A DNA stretch of 64,000 nucleotides from Welwitschia mirabilis (GCA_051453625.1 JBOZIK010000001.1:199500009-199564008); one strand, 5' to 3'. Counted from the stretch's first letter, positions 11,001 to 22,695 are shown. Notes: generated by a model not told the origin, from the letters alone. Made by a program: numbers and translations.

Positions 11001-14000
11001 ACTTTGCAAGAATATTCCTTCAGAGTTTTCTTGTTGGACGCTTGTATGGGCGTTGTAATGAGGTCCAGTTGAAATCAATTCTACATTAGTAGTCTCTTTT
11101 ATGATGCCGAATCATAATGTAATATCTAAGCTGCTAGTGGACTAACTTGTCTATCTAGTGGAGATATGCAGAGAAATTATGCATTTTAGTGTTCAGGTGT
11201 TAAACAAAACACAAACAGTTATCTTTCTATACAATCAATGACAAGGTTTAATGTTGAATGTTATAAACAATCCTGAAAAGTTTAAAATGCATGCTTTTTT
11301 CTAACAAAGGAATAAACATTCCTGTCTGACTTGGAAAGTTGTGAACTTTGAAATACTCTTGTAGCATTTCAATGCTAAGGAACTCTGTTGTTAGTTGGGA
11401 TATTATACATACTGCAAGCGGTTCAGTATTGACTGCTGCAGTGTAAACAGCCTAAAGGATGACTAGGCATATTGTCACTAGAGGTGTCTTCACACTTTAA
11501 TCTATTACATACAAGTACCAACAAAACACTGATTTATGTTGTTGAAAGTGTCTCACTGTGAAAATAAGGTTTCACGCTGTCTGTGTTTTTTCCTTAAACA
11601 TTTGGATCCAGAATGGATTTCCAAACATTGATATACTTCATTGAAGTGTTACAGTGAAAATAAGGTTTCATGCTGTCTGTGTTTGTCCTCAAACATTTGG
11701 ATCCAGCATGGATTTCCATCGTTTGGACTTTGGGAGAGTAAAGTTTGAAAAGAAAAGTGTACACAACCATTTAAAAAATTTATCTGTGCTTATTAGTTGC
11801 CTTTCATGGCTTCCAGAACTCACTGTTTAGGCTGTTTTGAAAGTCCTTTTAAAGCTCAAATGTAAGGAAAAGAGAGTGCTTTGACAATGACTGTTTTTAA
11901 TTTAATGACTTGGCAAAACTCTGTACATGGGTGTGACAAAATAATGGAAGCAACAGTGCATCAAACGCTGCCTTCTGATCCAATATATATTCTATGTGAC
12001 AGTTTTGATTGTAAAAATTTCTATTGTGAATTTGGTATATTGGCCTCTAAAGCATTACCCTTTTGCAGTTCAATAGGTTTTTAGGCAACATGAGAAGATG
12101 CATTACTAATTTATTTGGTTTGTGTTTCAAAGATTGAGTTCACTCCTGATGACATGCTTCTGAGCTTTTTAATTAAAAATTTTAATCACCTGATTGGTTG
12201 CTAAGTCCTATGCAAATAGGATTACAAATGTCCGGATTAACCTCGGCTGGTTTTGCACTTTAACCAGTGTCTCGTAAGCCTAATGGTGTCAATCAGTATT
12301 GAATATCATCAATTTATGTAACAAGTTACACATTTACAAGCATGGCAAAAGCCATTATTTTGTCCTTTTTGTTATTATCAATCCTGCCAACTTGTAAAAA
12401 GTTGTCTTACTTATAAAGTGAATAATTATCTGAATCATGAAGTTGAATAATTGAAGGTAATTTTAAAGCTTTTTCAAATCATGTTTTATTCATTAAATGA
12501 CGCTAGTGCTTTTGAAGTTTCGATGTATTCAGTACAAGGACAACCTGTCTGCTGTACTCTTTAAGTAAGAGAGGATTCACAGACTTGTGTGATCTTATCT
12601 CAGTTACGGTTGGTGGTTTAACACATATCAAACTTTACATGAGATTATTAACATTTTGACAAGAATTTTAGATGTCATTCTCACAGTTACTATTTCTGAT
12701 TATTAAAGGAGAAATAATATGGGAAAATTGAGTGCATCTTTATAAAAATATATATATATATATATATATATATTGTTTATTCTATTCCTTGCTTACTTTT
12801 GCATATGGAATTAAAATGGACTTGTTCTAATCCAAGTGCTGGATACCCTCATAATCTTTAAATGTTACTGTTACTATTGTGGCAGCATGCATTCCTTGAG
12901 GAGCTAGAGCGCACAGTTGCTTTATTAGCATTTGAAGATATATCAAATTGTCCTCTTGGGGATTTGCTTGATGTATCTCAACGTCTGAAAACTGCAAGTG
13001 AAGTAAATGCAGCAATCCTCACAAGTCAGAGTCATGAAAAAGGTACATGATACAGCTTTGGTTGCTTTTGGTTTTCTTTCTGACAAATTAGTGCTGCATT
13101 GGGTTACTATCTTTTTAAGGAAGTTGAATGCATTGGGTTACTATCTTTTTAAGGAAGTTGAATGCATTGGGTTACTATCTCAAGGCACCTTTCCTAAGTT
13201 GAAATTTTATTGTATCACCCTTTAGAATTGACTTATTACATTGCAATTGTACTTTACGTTTTATTGTCATCATCCTAGTCTTGTTCCCATCTATATGGGG
13301 TTTATTACTCATACTTTATATTATTAAGAATGTTTATAATCTTATCATCATCGCTTTATGCACTGGATAAAATACTTTATGTATTTGCGTATTTGCTTTT
13401 TGACAATAACGCTATATAACACTATCTTTACTCTGTTTCCTAAATAGGACATTAATTCGTTGATATGCTTATTCTTGTCAGAGGAATACTCTTTGTTAAT
13501 TTTAAAAACTTAAATGTTACTGAAACTAATGAAGATCCTTACTCTTCCCATATGTGCTACATAAATCCTCATGGCTGTGTGTTACTGTTGATCACTAAAT
13601 GAACTGATCATCGTCATCCTTATCCCATTCCTAGCCTTGTCCATTAATTCGAGGTTGGTTTTGATTCTTATTTTTTCACTCTTTGCCAAAACGAAAATGA
13701 AAAAGAGGATGACGATCAGAGATATGGGATGCCAAGGTGAGTAGGTGCACCCAAAGTTGTGGAGTGTCAATCGTTTATGTGTTTCATAAATTGTACAACT
13801 TTAATTTGGATTTTCTTTTTGCAGATAGTGAAAGATAACCATCAGTCGGCTAGCTGTTTTAACCTTTTTATATTGTTGTGAATAATTTAAGGAGAAAATA
13901 TACAGGGATTAAAAGTTGGCAAACCACCAACTAATTGGCATGGGTTTCAAATTTCTAATGGGCAACTAATCAGTCAAGAATCTCAAGATCGGAGATTAAT

Positions 14001-17000
14001 TGCCAAATAATCAGCAAAATCACCTAAGACTAAGAGAATATAGGGGAATGATTTTCATTTGTTCAAGGTGCGCCTGACACGAGCTTGAATAACTTGTGTG
14101 TGGATCATAGGTGAGACCTGGACATGTGGTGGTCAGCGTCCAGGTTAACAAGGGCTGCCCATGTGTTTCCATCCAGCCAATCAGGCTAGTGATCTTGGTT
14201 TGTAGCTAAGAAGAATATAACATTGATAAAATAATGTCTAGCAAATATAATAATAGTGGACAACCAAAACATGCAGCCCGTTATCATTTCACAATATTAG
14301 AATCATACAAGAATCTCAAAACAATGAATCATATAAAGCTTCAACATATTAATTCCATATTTAAACAGAAGTATATTGTTCATTGGGTTCTAATACTGAG
14401 TAAGACATAACAAAAACATAACAAGACATTATCTTCATATTTAAAGACTTATATCATTTATTGATTTTCAATATTAACAAAAGAAAACAAGAAAAACGTT
14501 GAGATGGAGAGTTTAGAATTCTGATCTTTAAACTCTCAGAATAAATGAGAGTATGAAACCTANNNNNNNNNNTATAAATCTTTAAAGGTTCTTATTGTTT
14601 TCTTCATTGCCAATCCCTTTTGGAGCATAAGCATATTTTGAATTATCAAAACAACATGTGTTTCTACCCCTTGTCTATGTTTATTCATTTTTTTCCTTTT
14701 TTCCCCTCACCTTTTGGTGCAAGTGATTGATCTCTTCTAATTGGCGATTAATTACATGAGAGACTAACTGGCGAGGAATTGCTGATTATTAAAAAAAAAA
14801 GAGAGTTTAATGTGATCCGGATAGGCCAGAACGATTAGAAACATTTTTAGGCCAAATTGATTAGAAACATTATCTAATGAATCACTAATCGCTGAACCTT
14901 CAGTGCTATTATTATCTAGTGTAGTTTTGTATCCTATGCCAAACTACAATCCTTAAAAAAAAATTACATGGTTCTCAATTAGGTTGGGTGGGCAACCCCT
15001 GGTGGAATGGGAAACAGAGGGTTATCAGTACCACTAACTAGCTAACTCTGTGGATAACTAACCTAAGAGTGGGTGAATATTTAGAGCCATCTCTTGGGAA
15101 GTTATTGAAGGACAATCACCTTGGATGAACCTGACAGCTTGGGCTCCGTTCTTCTCTAACAGCAGTTCCATCCAAAATGTTAACCCTTATTTTGGTATCA
15201 TATTTGTTACTTTGGTTCACTGTACTTGTATTCAGATCAATTCTTAGCTTGGACATCTTCGACCTTTCAGGTTTTTTCAGTTTCTGTCCCATAGACTCTC
15301 AAACTCTTGTTTTCTTCCAAGCTGTTTTCATTTTTGACTTGTCCTCTATTGTCTTTGTGAAATACTTAGTTTTCATAGATATGTCACTTGATTTTGATCA
15401 TCATGTTTAAATCTCCATAATGAATATGGCTAAACTAATTCTTTCAAAGGCCCTTTCTTTTCAATATATCTAAATTGGACCTTCCACCAAATATCAAGAT
15501 TCAGTAGATCTAGATGTCAGGTCCAACTTGAAGTCTTGAACTAAATCTCAATGCTTAACACGATTTCCAATCTTCTTCTCTCGACTGTCATCCATTCTTA
15601 ATTCTTTCAACATTAGATCAAATGATCTAGTTAATTTAGATGAAGTGTCACATAGAATTTAATTCTTCTGATGTTGAATCAATCATCTCCCCATTGGATT
15701 ATGAGTGACTAACTGTGTCCAGATCAGCCCTAGTCTTTCTTGTTTTGTTATCTATTTCTTCAGCAAAACATTGCTCATCTTCCATTTGCCATAACCATTT
15801 GAGGAACAGGAATCCATGAGGTGTCTCGGGAATGGGTTCAGCAAATTGAGTGATGACATAAGGTGTACTGTTCAAAAATATATGTTGCATGTAAAGTTTT
15901 AAAATTTAAGAGGGGTCAATATCATTTTATTTACATAGGACGTCAATAGCTTTTATCATGGCAACATACATTTTCGAATATTTTGTCTTTTTATGTATTC
16001 AAAGTCTTGATTGATGAACAGAGTTTATGAATTGACAAAATAATACATGCATTATCCTTGTGTTGAATCTTAGACAATTGATTGTTTAAATATGTTGAAA
16101 TGCTTGAAACTAGCGAGGAATCTAAAAATTGAGACAGCAGAAAATGAAGATGAGTGATTATCTAACTACATGAGTGATATGTTTACTTTTTTGCACTGCT
16201 GGTCGATATGTTATAGATGGGACCAGTAGACAACTTTGCTAGTGTGCAAAATACTTGCATCTTGAAAAATCCAAGTTTTGCTTCCAATTATAATGTTTCA
16301 CAAGTTAGAAGTCTTGCTTCCATTCTTTTCTTTTTTCCCCCAAAAAGTTCTTTTTAAGCTTACGTGCAGGATCTGGTGTACCAACCTGCCATGTTTCAAT
16401 GTCTTTTTGTTTATGACAAACATAAAATAAAAAGGTTGCCTCCCCAACATCCCCAGTGTGCCTTGAGATGCATCCCTAGTGCCAGGCTATCTTGAGTGTT
16501 CTTTCTTTCAGATCACTCTGACCCTATCCATGTTTACGATCCTATATCAAATCCTTTTATATCATTTTTGACCATTCTCTGCACGTTAAGGAATCATCAT
16601 CCTAAAGTATTTCAGCTCATTTATGTATCAGCCAAAATCCTATGTCTCTAGTTGTTTGTTCTCATAAACATGGCTTTTTCTCAATGGATCGATTCAATTC
16701 TTGTAGAATCTGGTTATTAGTTTAACAGATCTTAATATTTTCTCATGATTTCTTACCATTTTCAACCTTTGATCTCATGGATTCAGAATTCAAGCATGGT
16801 CTTGCTCAATTGTAGTTTTCTTGTGTGCTCTTGGTCTTGAAATAAGAACCACAGATGTTGTTTCTATGCTCAATGTATTGCATATCTGTCTTTCTTATGT
16901 CTCAAAAAAAGATCGTGTTTAAGTGCCATTTCCTCAGGAAGTCTACATTACACTAGCATTAGCTGTTAGGACACTTCTTAATTGGAGCTTTAGACATCCT

Positions 17001-17767
17001 TATTTAGTGAAGGATACACTCCAGAGTGATCTTTAATGTACTGAATCTGTTATAGGCCTGAGGTTTATGCCTAGTGCATGTTGTCATTGGTGATCTTCTG
17101 GTGTGGAGAAGAGTTCTGGTAGCAGATAGTAGGATGTTCATCACGTAGATCTGCACTTCGAAATAAAGACACCTTGTCTAACCATACTCTTCATTCGAAA
17201 TTGTACTTTGTTAATACGTTCATATATCCAGTTTCATGTTAATGATATCTGTGCTTACTGTAAAATCCCTAGATGCTTTTTGATGTCATGTTCAGGATTT
17301 TTTTAGTTCTCTTGATTAGTGAAATGACATCAACCTTGGTTATGCTTCATTGGTTAACTGTTATAATGCATTCACTATCTTATTTGTCTTATTGTTAGAC
17401 AAGTCCATTATCCTATGGTCACAGGGCTAAGCTTCAGGATTGATTGATTGTGTGTTTTTGCTGCTATAATTATTTTTCAGTGGATTAACTGCTCAAAACA
17501 TCCATTATGTATTCTTGTGCTTCATTCTCATGTTTTCTTTTTTGTTACTTCAATTTCTAATTGTATCTTGCTTTTGGAAGTGCTTTTATGCTTGTTTGAT
17601 TTATTAATTCATGATGCATGATGCAATTTTTCACTTCCTCTGTAGATCCAAAGCTTCCTAGCTTGCTAAAGATGCTTGTTTGGGCTCAGAAACAACTTGA
17701 TGAGAAAGCATACTATCCACACATTTCTGACATTGCAAAGGCAACTCTGGAAGACACTAACACATAA
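2806..17767 (+). CDS. GID8: GID8/TWA1-like LisH-CTLH-CRA protein
   Basis: Spliced gene of six coding segments: 2806-2808, 3909-4068, 4522-4628, 5477-5608, 12886-13042, 17646-17767 (681 nt, 226 residues). All introns are GT-AG and the phases join exactly. The product matches the plant GID8 homologue almost end to end. LisH is at residues ~23-55 ([16 protein letters not shown]), CTLH at ~61-118 ([30 protein letters not shown]) and CRA at ~114-210 ([40 protein letters not shown]). Family knowledge: GID8/TWA1 is a scaffold subunit of the CTLH/GID RING E3 ubiquitin-ligase complex, where LisH-CTLH mediates oligomerisation with RanBPM-like partners; it is nuclear and cytosolic. The start is less certain than the rest: an alternative ATG at 3903 (giving MQSTSKK) needs no first splice. 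No inactivating change is seen, so the gene looks functional. Confidence 0.93.
3909..4068 (+). other. GID8: GID8 exon 2 (LisH)
   Basis: Codes residues 2-54 plus the first base of codon 55 and covers the LisH motif. The donor is GAAC|GTATCC. Choosing acceptor AATAG at 4520-4521 for the next exon restores ESGTEPEIDLAT, matching the family. Using the later AG at 4523-4524 would lose the proline. Confidence 0.92.
4522..4628 (+). other. GID8: GID8 exon 3 (CTLH, first part)
   Basis: Codes residues 55-90 ([12 protein letters not shown] to VNDLNPE). Donor GGAG|GTGTGT. Intron 2 before it is 453 bp. Confidence 0.93.
5477..5608 (+). other. GID8: GID8 exon 4 (CTLH end, CRA start)
   Basis: 44 whole codons, residues 91-134 ([15 protein letters not shown] to LAPRGEEN). 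Acceptor TTTGGCAG, donor AAAT|GTAAGA. Intron 3 before it is 848 bp. Confidence 0.95.
8023..8065. repeat. (AG)n microsatellite
   Basis: At least 21 uninterrupted AG units starting directly at the edge of the 100-N gap. The repeat probably extends into the gap and caused the break. Confidence 0.95.
11558..11720. repeat. ~96-bp direct duplication
   Basis: The segment starting GTGAAAATAAGGTTTCA at 11558 recurs at 11654, and both copies run on to CAAACATTTGGATCCAG or its one-base variant. A few substitutions separate the copies. It is a local duplication inside intron 4. Confidence 0.85.
12748..12773. repeat. (AT)n microsatellite
   Basis: Alternating A/T run of about 13 units, some 110 bp before exon 5. 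Confidence 0.9.
12886..13042 (+). other. GID8: GID8 exon 5 (CRA)
   Basis: Codes residues 135-186 plus one base of codon 187 ([14 protein letters not shown] to SQSHEK). The position usually filled by Gln before AFLEELE is His here. Acceptor GTGGCAG, donor AAAG|GTACAT. Confidence 0.95.
13043..17645 (+). other. GID8 intron 5 (4.6 kb)
   Basis: AT-rich, with a 10-N gap at 14563-14572. It contains a 34-bp tandem repeat (13096-13180). Regions 13915-14030 and 14735-14900 share loosely similar AATTGGC/AATAATCAGC strings but form no clean terminal inverted repeat. No coding motif was seen in any frame. Confidence 0.8.
13096..13180. repeat. 34-bp tandem repeat, 2.5 copies
   Basis: The unit begins GCATTGGGTTACTATC and ends GGAAGTTGAAT. 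Copies at 13096 and 13130 are identical; a third partial copy starts at 13164. Perfect identity implies recent slippage. Confidence 0.95.
17646..17767 (+). other. GID8: GID8 last exon and stop
   Basis: Completes codon 187 (Asp) and codes residues 188-226, ending ATLEDTNT then TAA at 17765-17767. Acceptor CCTCTGTAG. The end of the CRA domain ([19 protein letters not shown]) is intact and length is normal for the family. Confidence 0.95.
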
Positions 17768-20700
17768 GTGAACCTTTGTAGTTCAACAGTAGAACAGCCT
17801 TTCATGAGTTGTCTAAGAGTGTTTTATCACGTCTCATGCATTGTGAATGTCCCTTGAGATTTCTTATTGTTGTGTAGTGGTTGTGAATCCACATGATAGT
17901 CTATGTAGTTGATGAACAAGCTGAAGAAACTGTACTCAATGTACTTATCACTGATTTCATTTAACAAGAAACCCTGTTGATCGTCATTCTCTTTTTATTT
18001 ATATTTTTAATCTGTGATTTTGAGTTATTCATAATTTGAGAAAAAATGAGGATTTTGGTCCGACTCAAGAGCCTTCATGTGCAAACTATGAATCGTGAGT
18101 GGACATTTGTCTCAGAACTTTCAGTGGTGTGTTTGTGCCAGTTAGCATTGAAAGCTTCAGCTTAAATGATAAAATTTTACATGTAACTTCAACCAAACGT
18201 TATGCATTACTAGTGTTATGATTTACAAGTGGTTCAAATATGGAAATTCGTTTAACCATGTGTGTTCCCTTCATACCAGTTGATTCTACATTATGTACTT
18301 AGCTTTGCTTCACATTCTTCTGATGTTTGAAGCCTTGTTATTTAATATGTGTGGGCCAACCTCGATTCAACATGGATCATGAGCTAGAATTTGCAATGCT
18401 GGTGTAAGGTGAATTAGGATGATTTACCTGATTGTTGCAGTGTTATGCAATTGTACCTGATCGTTGCAGTGTTATGCAATTGCAATAAAATCACCTGGTC
18501 AGCACAGTATTATGCAATTACAATAGAAATCAGAACAGAAACTGCAATTTAACATGTATCGGCTACCTTAACATCAATGAAAAAGAATAGGAAGTGCTCT
18601 TGATTAACCTCAAGCCAAATAAATTTATAGAAGCTTAAGGAGGAAAAAACAACCACCAGCATATCCAAAGTCCTTGTAAAAGCTAATAACTTCATTATTC
18701 TTTAAGTCTTATCATTATCCAACATTTAATTTATACTGGTACACTTGTAAAGCATGCATAGACCAAGTTGCATACATGAAGGTCCATCACATCATACACA
18801 CATGAAGGTTTTATTATATTGTGAAGAGAAATTTATTCCCTTTGTAATGATATGTTTTATTGTTAATCCATTTAGTTTAAACATGCATTATCTTAAAAGG
18901 TGATTGTTGGAGTTAACTAAAACTCATAATAGAAGGGAATGGGCCTAGAGTGTTTCAGAATGTCTAGGCCTTGAGTCCCTTGAGGCTGCATTGATGTATC
19001 AAGTTCTATAGCATTTAGCTTGAGGAGTGATTCTTGTTAGAGACTTTGAAGGCTGAAGCTTGAAGCCCTTTTTGGCTTGCTTGTAACCTTGTTTGTCTAT
19101 TAAGAGTTGTGCGCTGCTTTTTTGTGGATGTTTTCCTCGACTTTTGAGGGTTTTACCATGTAAATCCTGTCTATTCTGTTTGCATAGTTTCTTTTAATGT
19201 CATTTCTTAATACCTTCATTATGTCTTTTCTTCGGGCGTCCAATGACATAGATGCACAAAAATGAGAAATGTTTCAACTCAACATGCAACTGGTTTTAAC
19301 AACCTGCTAAGCACCAGTTTCCAGGGCTGGTGTTCACAAAAGTCACCATGTAAACCTCTTAATTTAGAGCTGTTCATGAGAAGTGACTTTTTAATTAAAA
19401 ATGAAAAACAAATCAGATATTGACTTCTAAACATTTTTCCATTTGAAACTGCTACTCTTCAAGCAATATTTTCAGAGTCATGCCAAGGCACTTAGATCAT
19501 GTGACATCATAGACGACTTTATTTTCGTCTTTTTCTTCTATTTCAATGAACATCTCTTGGAGTTTACTAATAAACCACCTTTTTAGTTTAAAAGAGAGAA
19601 GGAGGTGATGTAAACTTCTTTCTCAGCTTTTATTTGTAATATTTTTGTTAACCTTGAATAGTTAAACAGGATTCAAGGACACAACTAAGAAACACTAACT
19701 ACTGGATAAACAAAGCAGTATAACATTTAGACTGGTTTGATAGGTTGTTTTCAGTTGAGAGACGATCTCTAGGTTTGTCCTTCCATTACGCTCATTTTGT
19801 TTTCTAAATCATTTAACGATGAATGGCTATAATCATCTAGTTTCTCTCTTCTTTGAACTTGTTAATACACTTTGCATAAGCCTGTTCTTCATTCTTGAAG
19901 CTCATTTTGTAATAAAGCTGTGATAGATTTTTGAATTTGGTCAACTTACGTTCTAAACTAAGTACCTCTCCAATCGAAAGTTCTTTACAATACATATGTC
20001 TTTTAATAAGCTCAGATATGAGATGTAGTTAAGTGCAAGAATTTCACTATTCTATACCAAAAATTGTGGGGGCAATTCTTATTCTTTCTTAGGCTTGTAT
20101 GAAAGCAAGTATTCTGTTCCTAAATTATTTAGAGTTCAAGCAATGGGTTAGTCAAAGTCAAATTTCAAGCTAATTATGTTGGACACAAAACTAATTTGCA
20201 TAATCTAGAATATTGAAAGGTAAGGTTGAAAGATAGTAATTTCAACATTATCAATTACAATAACTTAATTATATATTGCTACTAGTAATTTACTATCAAT
20301 TATAATAACTTAATTATATGTCACAATAGCAATAAAAGGTTAACTTTAATTTAGTTTTCAATAAAATATCTATCTACACTGGCATTAAGCAAAATATACA
20401 ATGTGTTTGATTATGTTTCTGATTTATACTTATGAAATCTGGGACCTTTGACATTTAAAGTTTGATAGTAGAGCTCAATTTTTCTTTTTTTTTTTTTTTT
20501 TTCCCGGCAAAAGGTTTGGCTATGCTAAGAGGCTTCATGAAAGAGGACTATTTGGTTAAGATAAATCAAGATAGTTTAGGAAACTACCATTGGTTTCTCC
20601 TATGCACTAAGTCTTTAAATCTCTCGGAAATTTTGAGAGTATCCTTTAGAAAAACAACATTGTCTAGCTTAATCTTTGAATGACAACAAATGGAAGCACT

Positions 20701-21093
20701 TATGTAGATGATGGAGTGGAGAAGTGTTTGATGCTAAATAGGCTTGGTTGCATTATGTGGCTTGACTCAATTAATACTGGGAAAGATCTAGTAGTGTGGA
20801 GGCTTAACGAAAAACTTTCAAGCTTATTTGGGGGCTATTTTGGCTATTGTTCGGCAATAGGCTGTCGACTTTTCATAGGGTATAAAAGCTCCATTGTTTC
20901 TCAAAATTTTGCTCCTTTCACAATGTTACTTTAGAAATTGCCAAACATATGCTTTGGCAAGTTGAGATTTAGATATCTAAGTTTTCTTTTGGCACATTTC
21001 TTTCGGCTAGGCTAAGACATAATGATCATTCTTTTCTTAATCTTTTCAATCCTAGTTCCTTGTTCTCTAGATTTTCATTTGTCACACCCAATA
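17768..21093 (+). other. 3' flank of GID8, no gene seen
   Basis: It presumably starts with the GID8 3' UTR; no polyadenylation site can be fixed. Beyond that it is AT-rich unassigned DNA. It holds a 29-bp tandem repeat (18425-18521) and a poly-T run (~20478-20502) that could be the tail of an old minus-strand retroposon. A + strand frame at 20680-20934 (starting MTTNGSTYVDD) has ordinary composition but no motif I recognise. The right end is the target site of the LINE. Confidence 0.6.
18425..18521. repeat. 29-bp tandem repeat, 3 copies
   Basis: Copies at 18425 and 18454 differ by one base (TACCTGATTGTTGCAGTG versus TACCTGATCGTTGCAGTG). A diverged third copy starts near 18492. Confidence 0.85.
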
Positions 21094-21108
21094 TTTCATT
21101 TATGACTT
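21094..21108. repeat. LINE target-site duplication, left
   Basis: TTTCATTTATGACTT, repeated exactly at 27543-27557. Here it runs into the poly-T that is the complement of the LINE poly-A tail, so the last one or two T are ambiguous. Confidence 0.92.
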
Positions 21109-21415
21109 TTTTTTTTTTTTGAAAAAAGGTCGTGCATCTATTAGCTAAAGACATTGTATGCATAGATTAGTGCTGTCACTAAGTTGTCAGCAAGACCATA
21201 GGGGAAACTCCTCCCACTCTCACGCAAAAGAAAAACCAAAGAGTCAAAAACTATTCATCTGCAGGAGCAATCCTCTGCTTACCTGAATTCAATCTCACAC
21301 AGAATTTGGGTTAAACCTAGGAGCATATGACAAAGGTACAAAGAAACAAAACAACAAAACAAGAAACAAACAACATAACATAAACAGAAAGAGGTTGGAA
21401 GAGCAATCAATAAAA

Positions 21416-22180
21416 TCACTTTGCGTATTTTCTGACCAGCTGTTCAAAGAACTTCTCACTGTAAGCCCTTCGCGCATCATTGTATGTTAGGACGTCTTTC
21501 ACATTGTTGATTTCAACTATTTTTTCTGCTGCCTCTGTTGGCTTACGCTTGTTCTTGTTTGGATGCCATTTGAGGGTGAGCTTCCTGTAAGCAGAGATGA
21601 TCTCCTATCTTGACATTCTTGGGATTGCACCCAGGATTTCAAAATAGTCTATCCAACTTGAAAATTAAGCTTCGACATTATGCTCTACTTCTTTAGCTTC
21701 ATTCCCAGACCTTTCCTTTGTAGAGTCGAAGTCCTCGTCCTCATCTGAGGCGTCTAAGTTTTCTAAAAGCCTTGCTCAGATTGCAATGGTTGCTCCTTGT
21801 CGCATCTCGGCTACTGTCCACTTTGCCGGGAGTTTGACTCCTTCCCTCCCTCGTCTGCTTATGATAATTACCTCCAGGTTGGGCGAGGCTTCATGCTCTG
21901 CTTTAGCTTCCTTCCCCCACTGAGGACCTACTGGTTCTAGGTTGGGGTCCCAACAAAACCCCGCCTCAGGCTCTTCCACTTCCTCTCCTTGGTGAGCCTC
22001 CCTAGGCTCATGAACTTTCGATGAGGGGCTTTTTTGCCCCTTGATATTGTTGGGACTGCAGGTTCCAATGTGCTCATTTTCTTCTCTTTCTTCTTGTCTT
22101 TGCTGTGCCTGTCTGGCTTCCACTTCCTCTTTGCTTTACGAAATACCTAAGCCTACATATGAGCCTTGAGTGTTTTCCAT
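21416..22180 (-). pseudogene. LINE ORF3: acidic region plus DnaJ J-domain
   Basis: One continuous frame of 255 codons from ATG (22180) to TGA (21416-21418), broken by four in-frame stops at 22136-22138 (TAA), 21776-21778 (TGA), 21665-21667 (TAA) and 21605-21607 (TAG). Start MENTQGSYVGLG, then a Gln/Glu-rich stretch (EEVEARQAQQRQEEREEN), then an acidic DASDEDEDFDS. The C-terminal ~75 codons form a J-domain: WIDYFEILGAI, EIISAYRKLTLKWHPNKNK, AAEKIVEINNVKDVL, DARRAYSEKF. Family knowledge: J-domains stimulate Hsp70 ATPase through the HPD motif between helices II and III; here it is HPN (21557-21565). It lies inside the LINE TSDs, between ORF2 and the poly-A, so it was copied with the element. It could be a captured host J-protein or a genuine family-specific ORF3. 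Confidence 0.8.
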
Positions 22181-22400
22181 TGATCTTTCCTTTTAGCTTC
22201 TCAGCAAAGAACAACAAAAGGTTGAGTTTTCTTCCTTCCCTCAAAGCGAGTAAGACATTGAAATGGAGCCCTTTGAGTTTGGAGTGATTCTTGTCTTGAA
22301 TGATAGATCTATCAATGAACTCTACCGCCAAGGCCCAAATCTGCTTCATCTCTACTTTTCGGATGTGCCCTTTCACTTCGAGTTGTCGGCTACCCTATGC
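22074..22400 (-). pseudogene. Helical segment between LINE ORF2 and ORF3
   Basis: Open frame with a coding-like segment: QIWALAVEFIDRSI, KGLHFNVLLALREGRKLNL, FFAEKLKGKI. The pattern faintly resembles the C-terminal half of the 'putative plant transposon protein' domain found in extra ORFs of plant LTR elements. It is in another frame from ORF3 and overlaps its start, so the two may once have been a single protein split by a frameshift. Assignment is weak. Confidence 0.35.
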
Positions 22401-22695
22401 CCAAAAAAGTGATTCACGTCTGAGTGCCCATAGAAAGAAGGGGAGCATCAAATCTCCCTCTTCCCTCAAGCCCGTAGCCATGCAATCAAGTTTGGGATCA
22501 ACAGAATCCTCTTTCTTCCTACACGAGTTTTCCCCTCACAACTGCTTTGGCCGAATTGAAACTTGGGTTGCCCTATAACTCGACCAACGCTTCCCATCCC
22601 ACATGTTGTATTCGACACAAAGGTTCCCATTGCTTTTAAATTTGGTACTGTCTACAGGTTTGTAGCAGGGGTGCTTCTCCATCCTCTTTATCACC

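Larger units (their letters stand above)
5609..12885 (+). other. GID8 intron 4 (7.3 kb)
   Basis: AT-rich intron with no convincing internal gene; frames at 7142-7566, 9495-9740 and 11881-12084 have no recognisable motifs. It holds a 100-N gap (7923-8022) next to an AG microsatellite, an A/G-rich tract near 6778-6815, a poly-T run at 10951-10966, a ~96-bp direct duplication at 11558-11720 and an AT dinucleotide run at 12748-12773. No transposon with clear ends was found. Confidence 0.8.

Noticed and set aside
13915-14960. Possible MITE in intron 5, from similar AATTGGC and AATAATCAGC strings in inverse order
   Set aside because: The strings do not form a continuous terminal inverted repeat, no TSD was found, and a 10-N gap lies inside.
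20680-20934. 84-codon + strand frame beginning MTTNGSTYVDD
   Set aside because: YVDD here lacks reverse-transcriptase context on either side; no other motif supports a gene.
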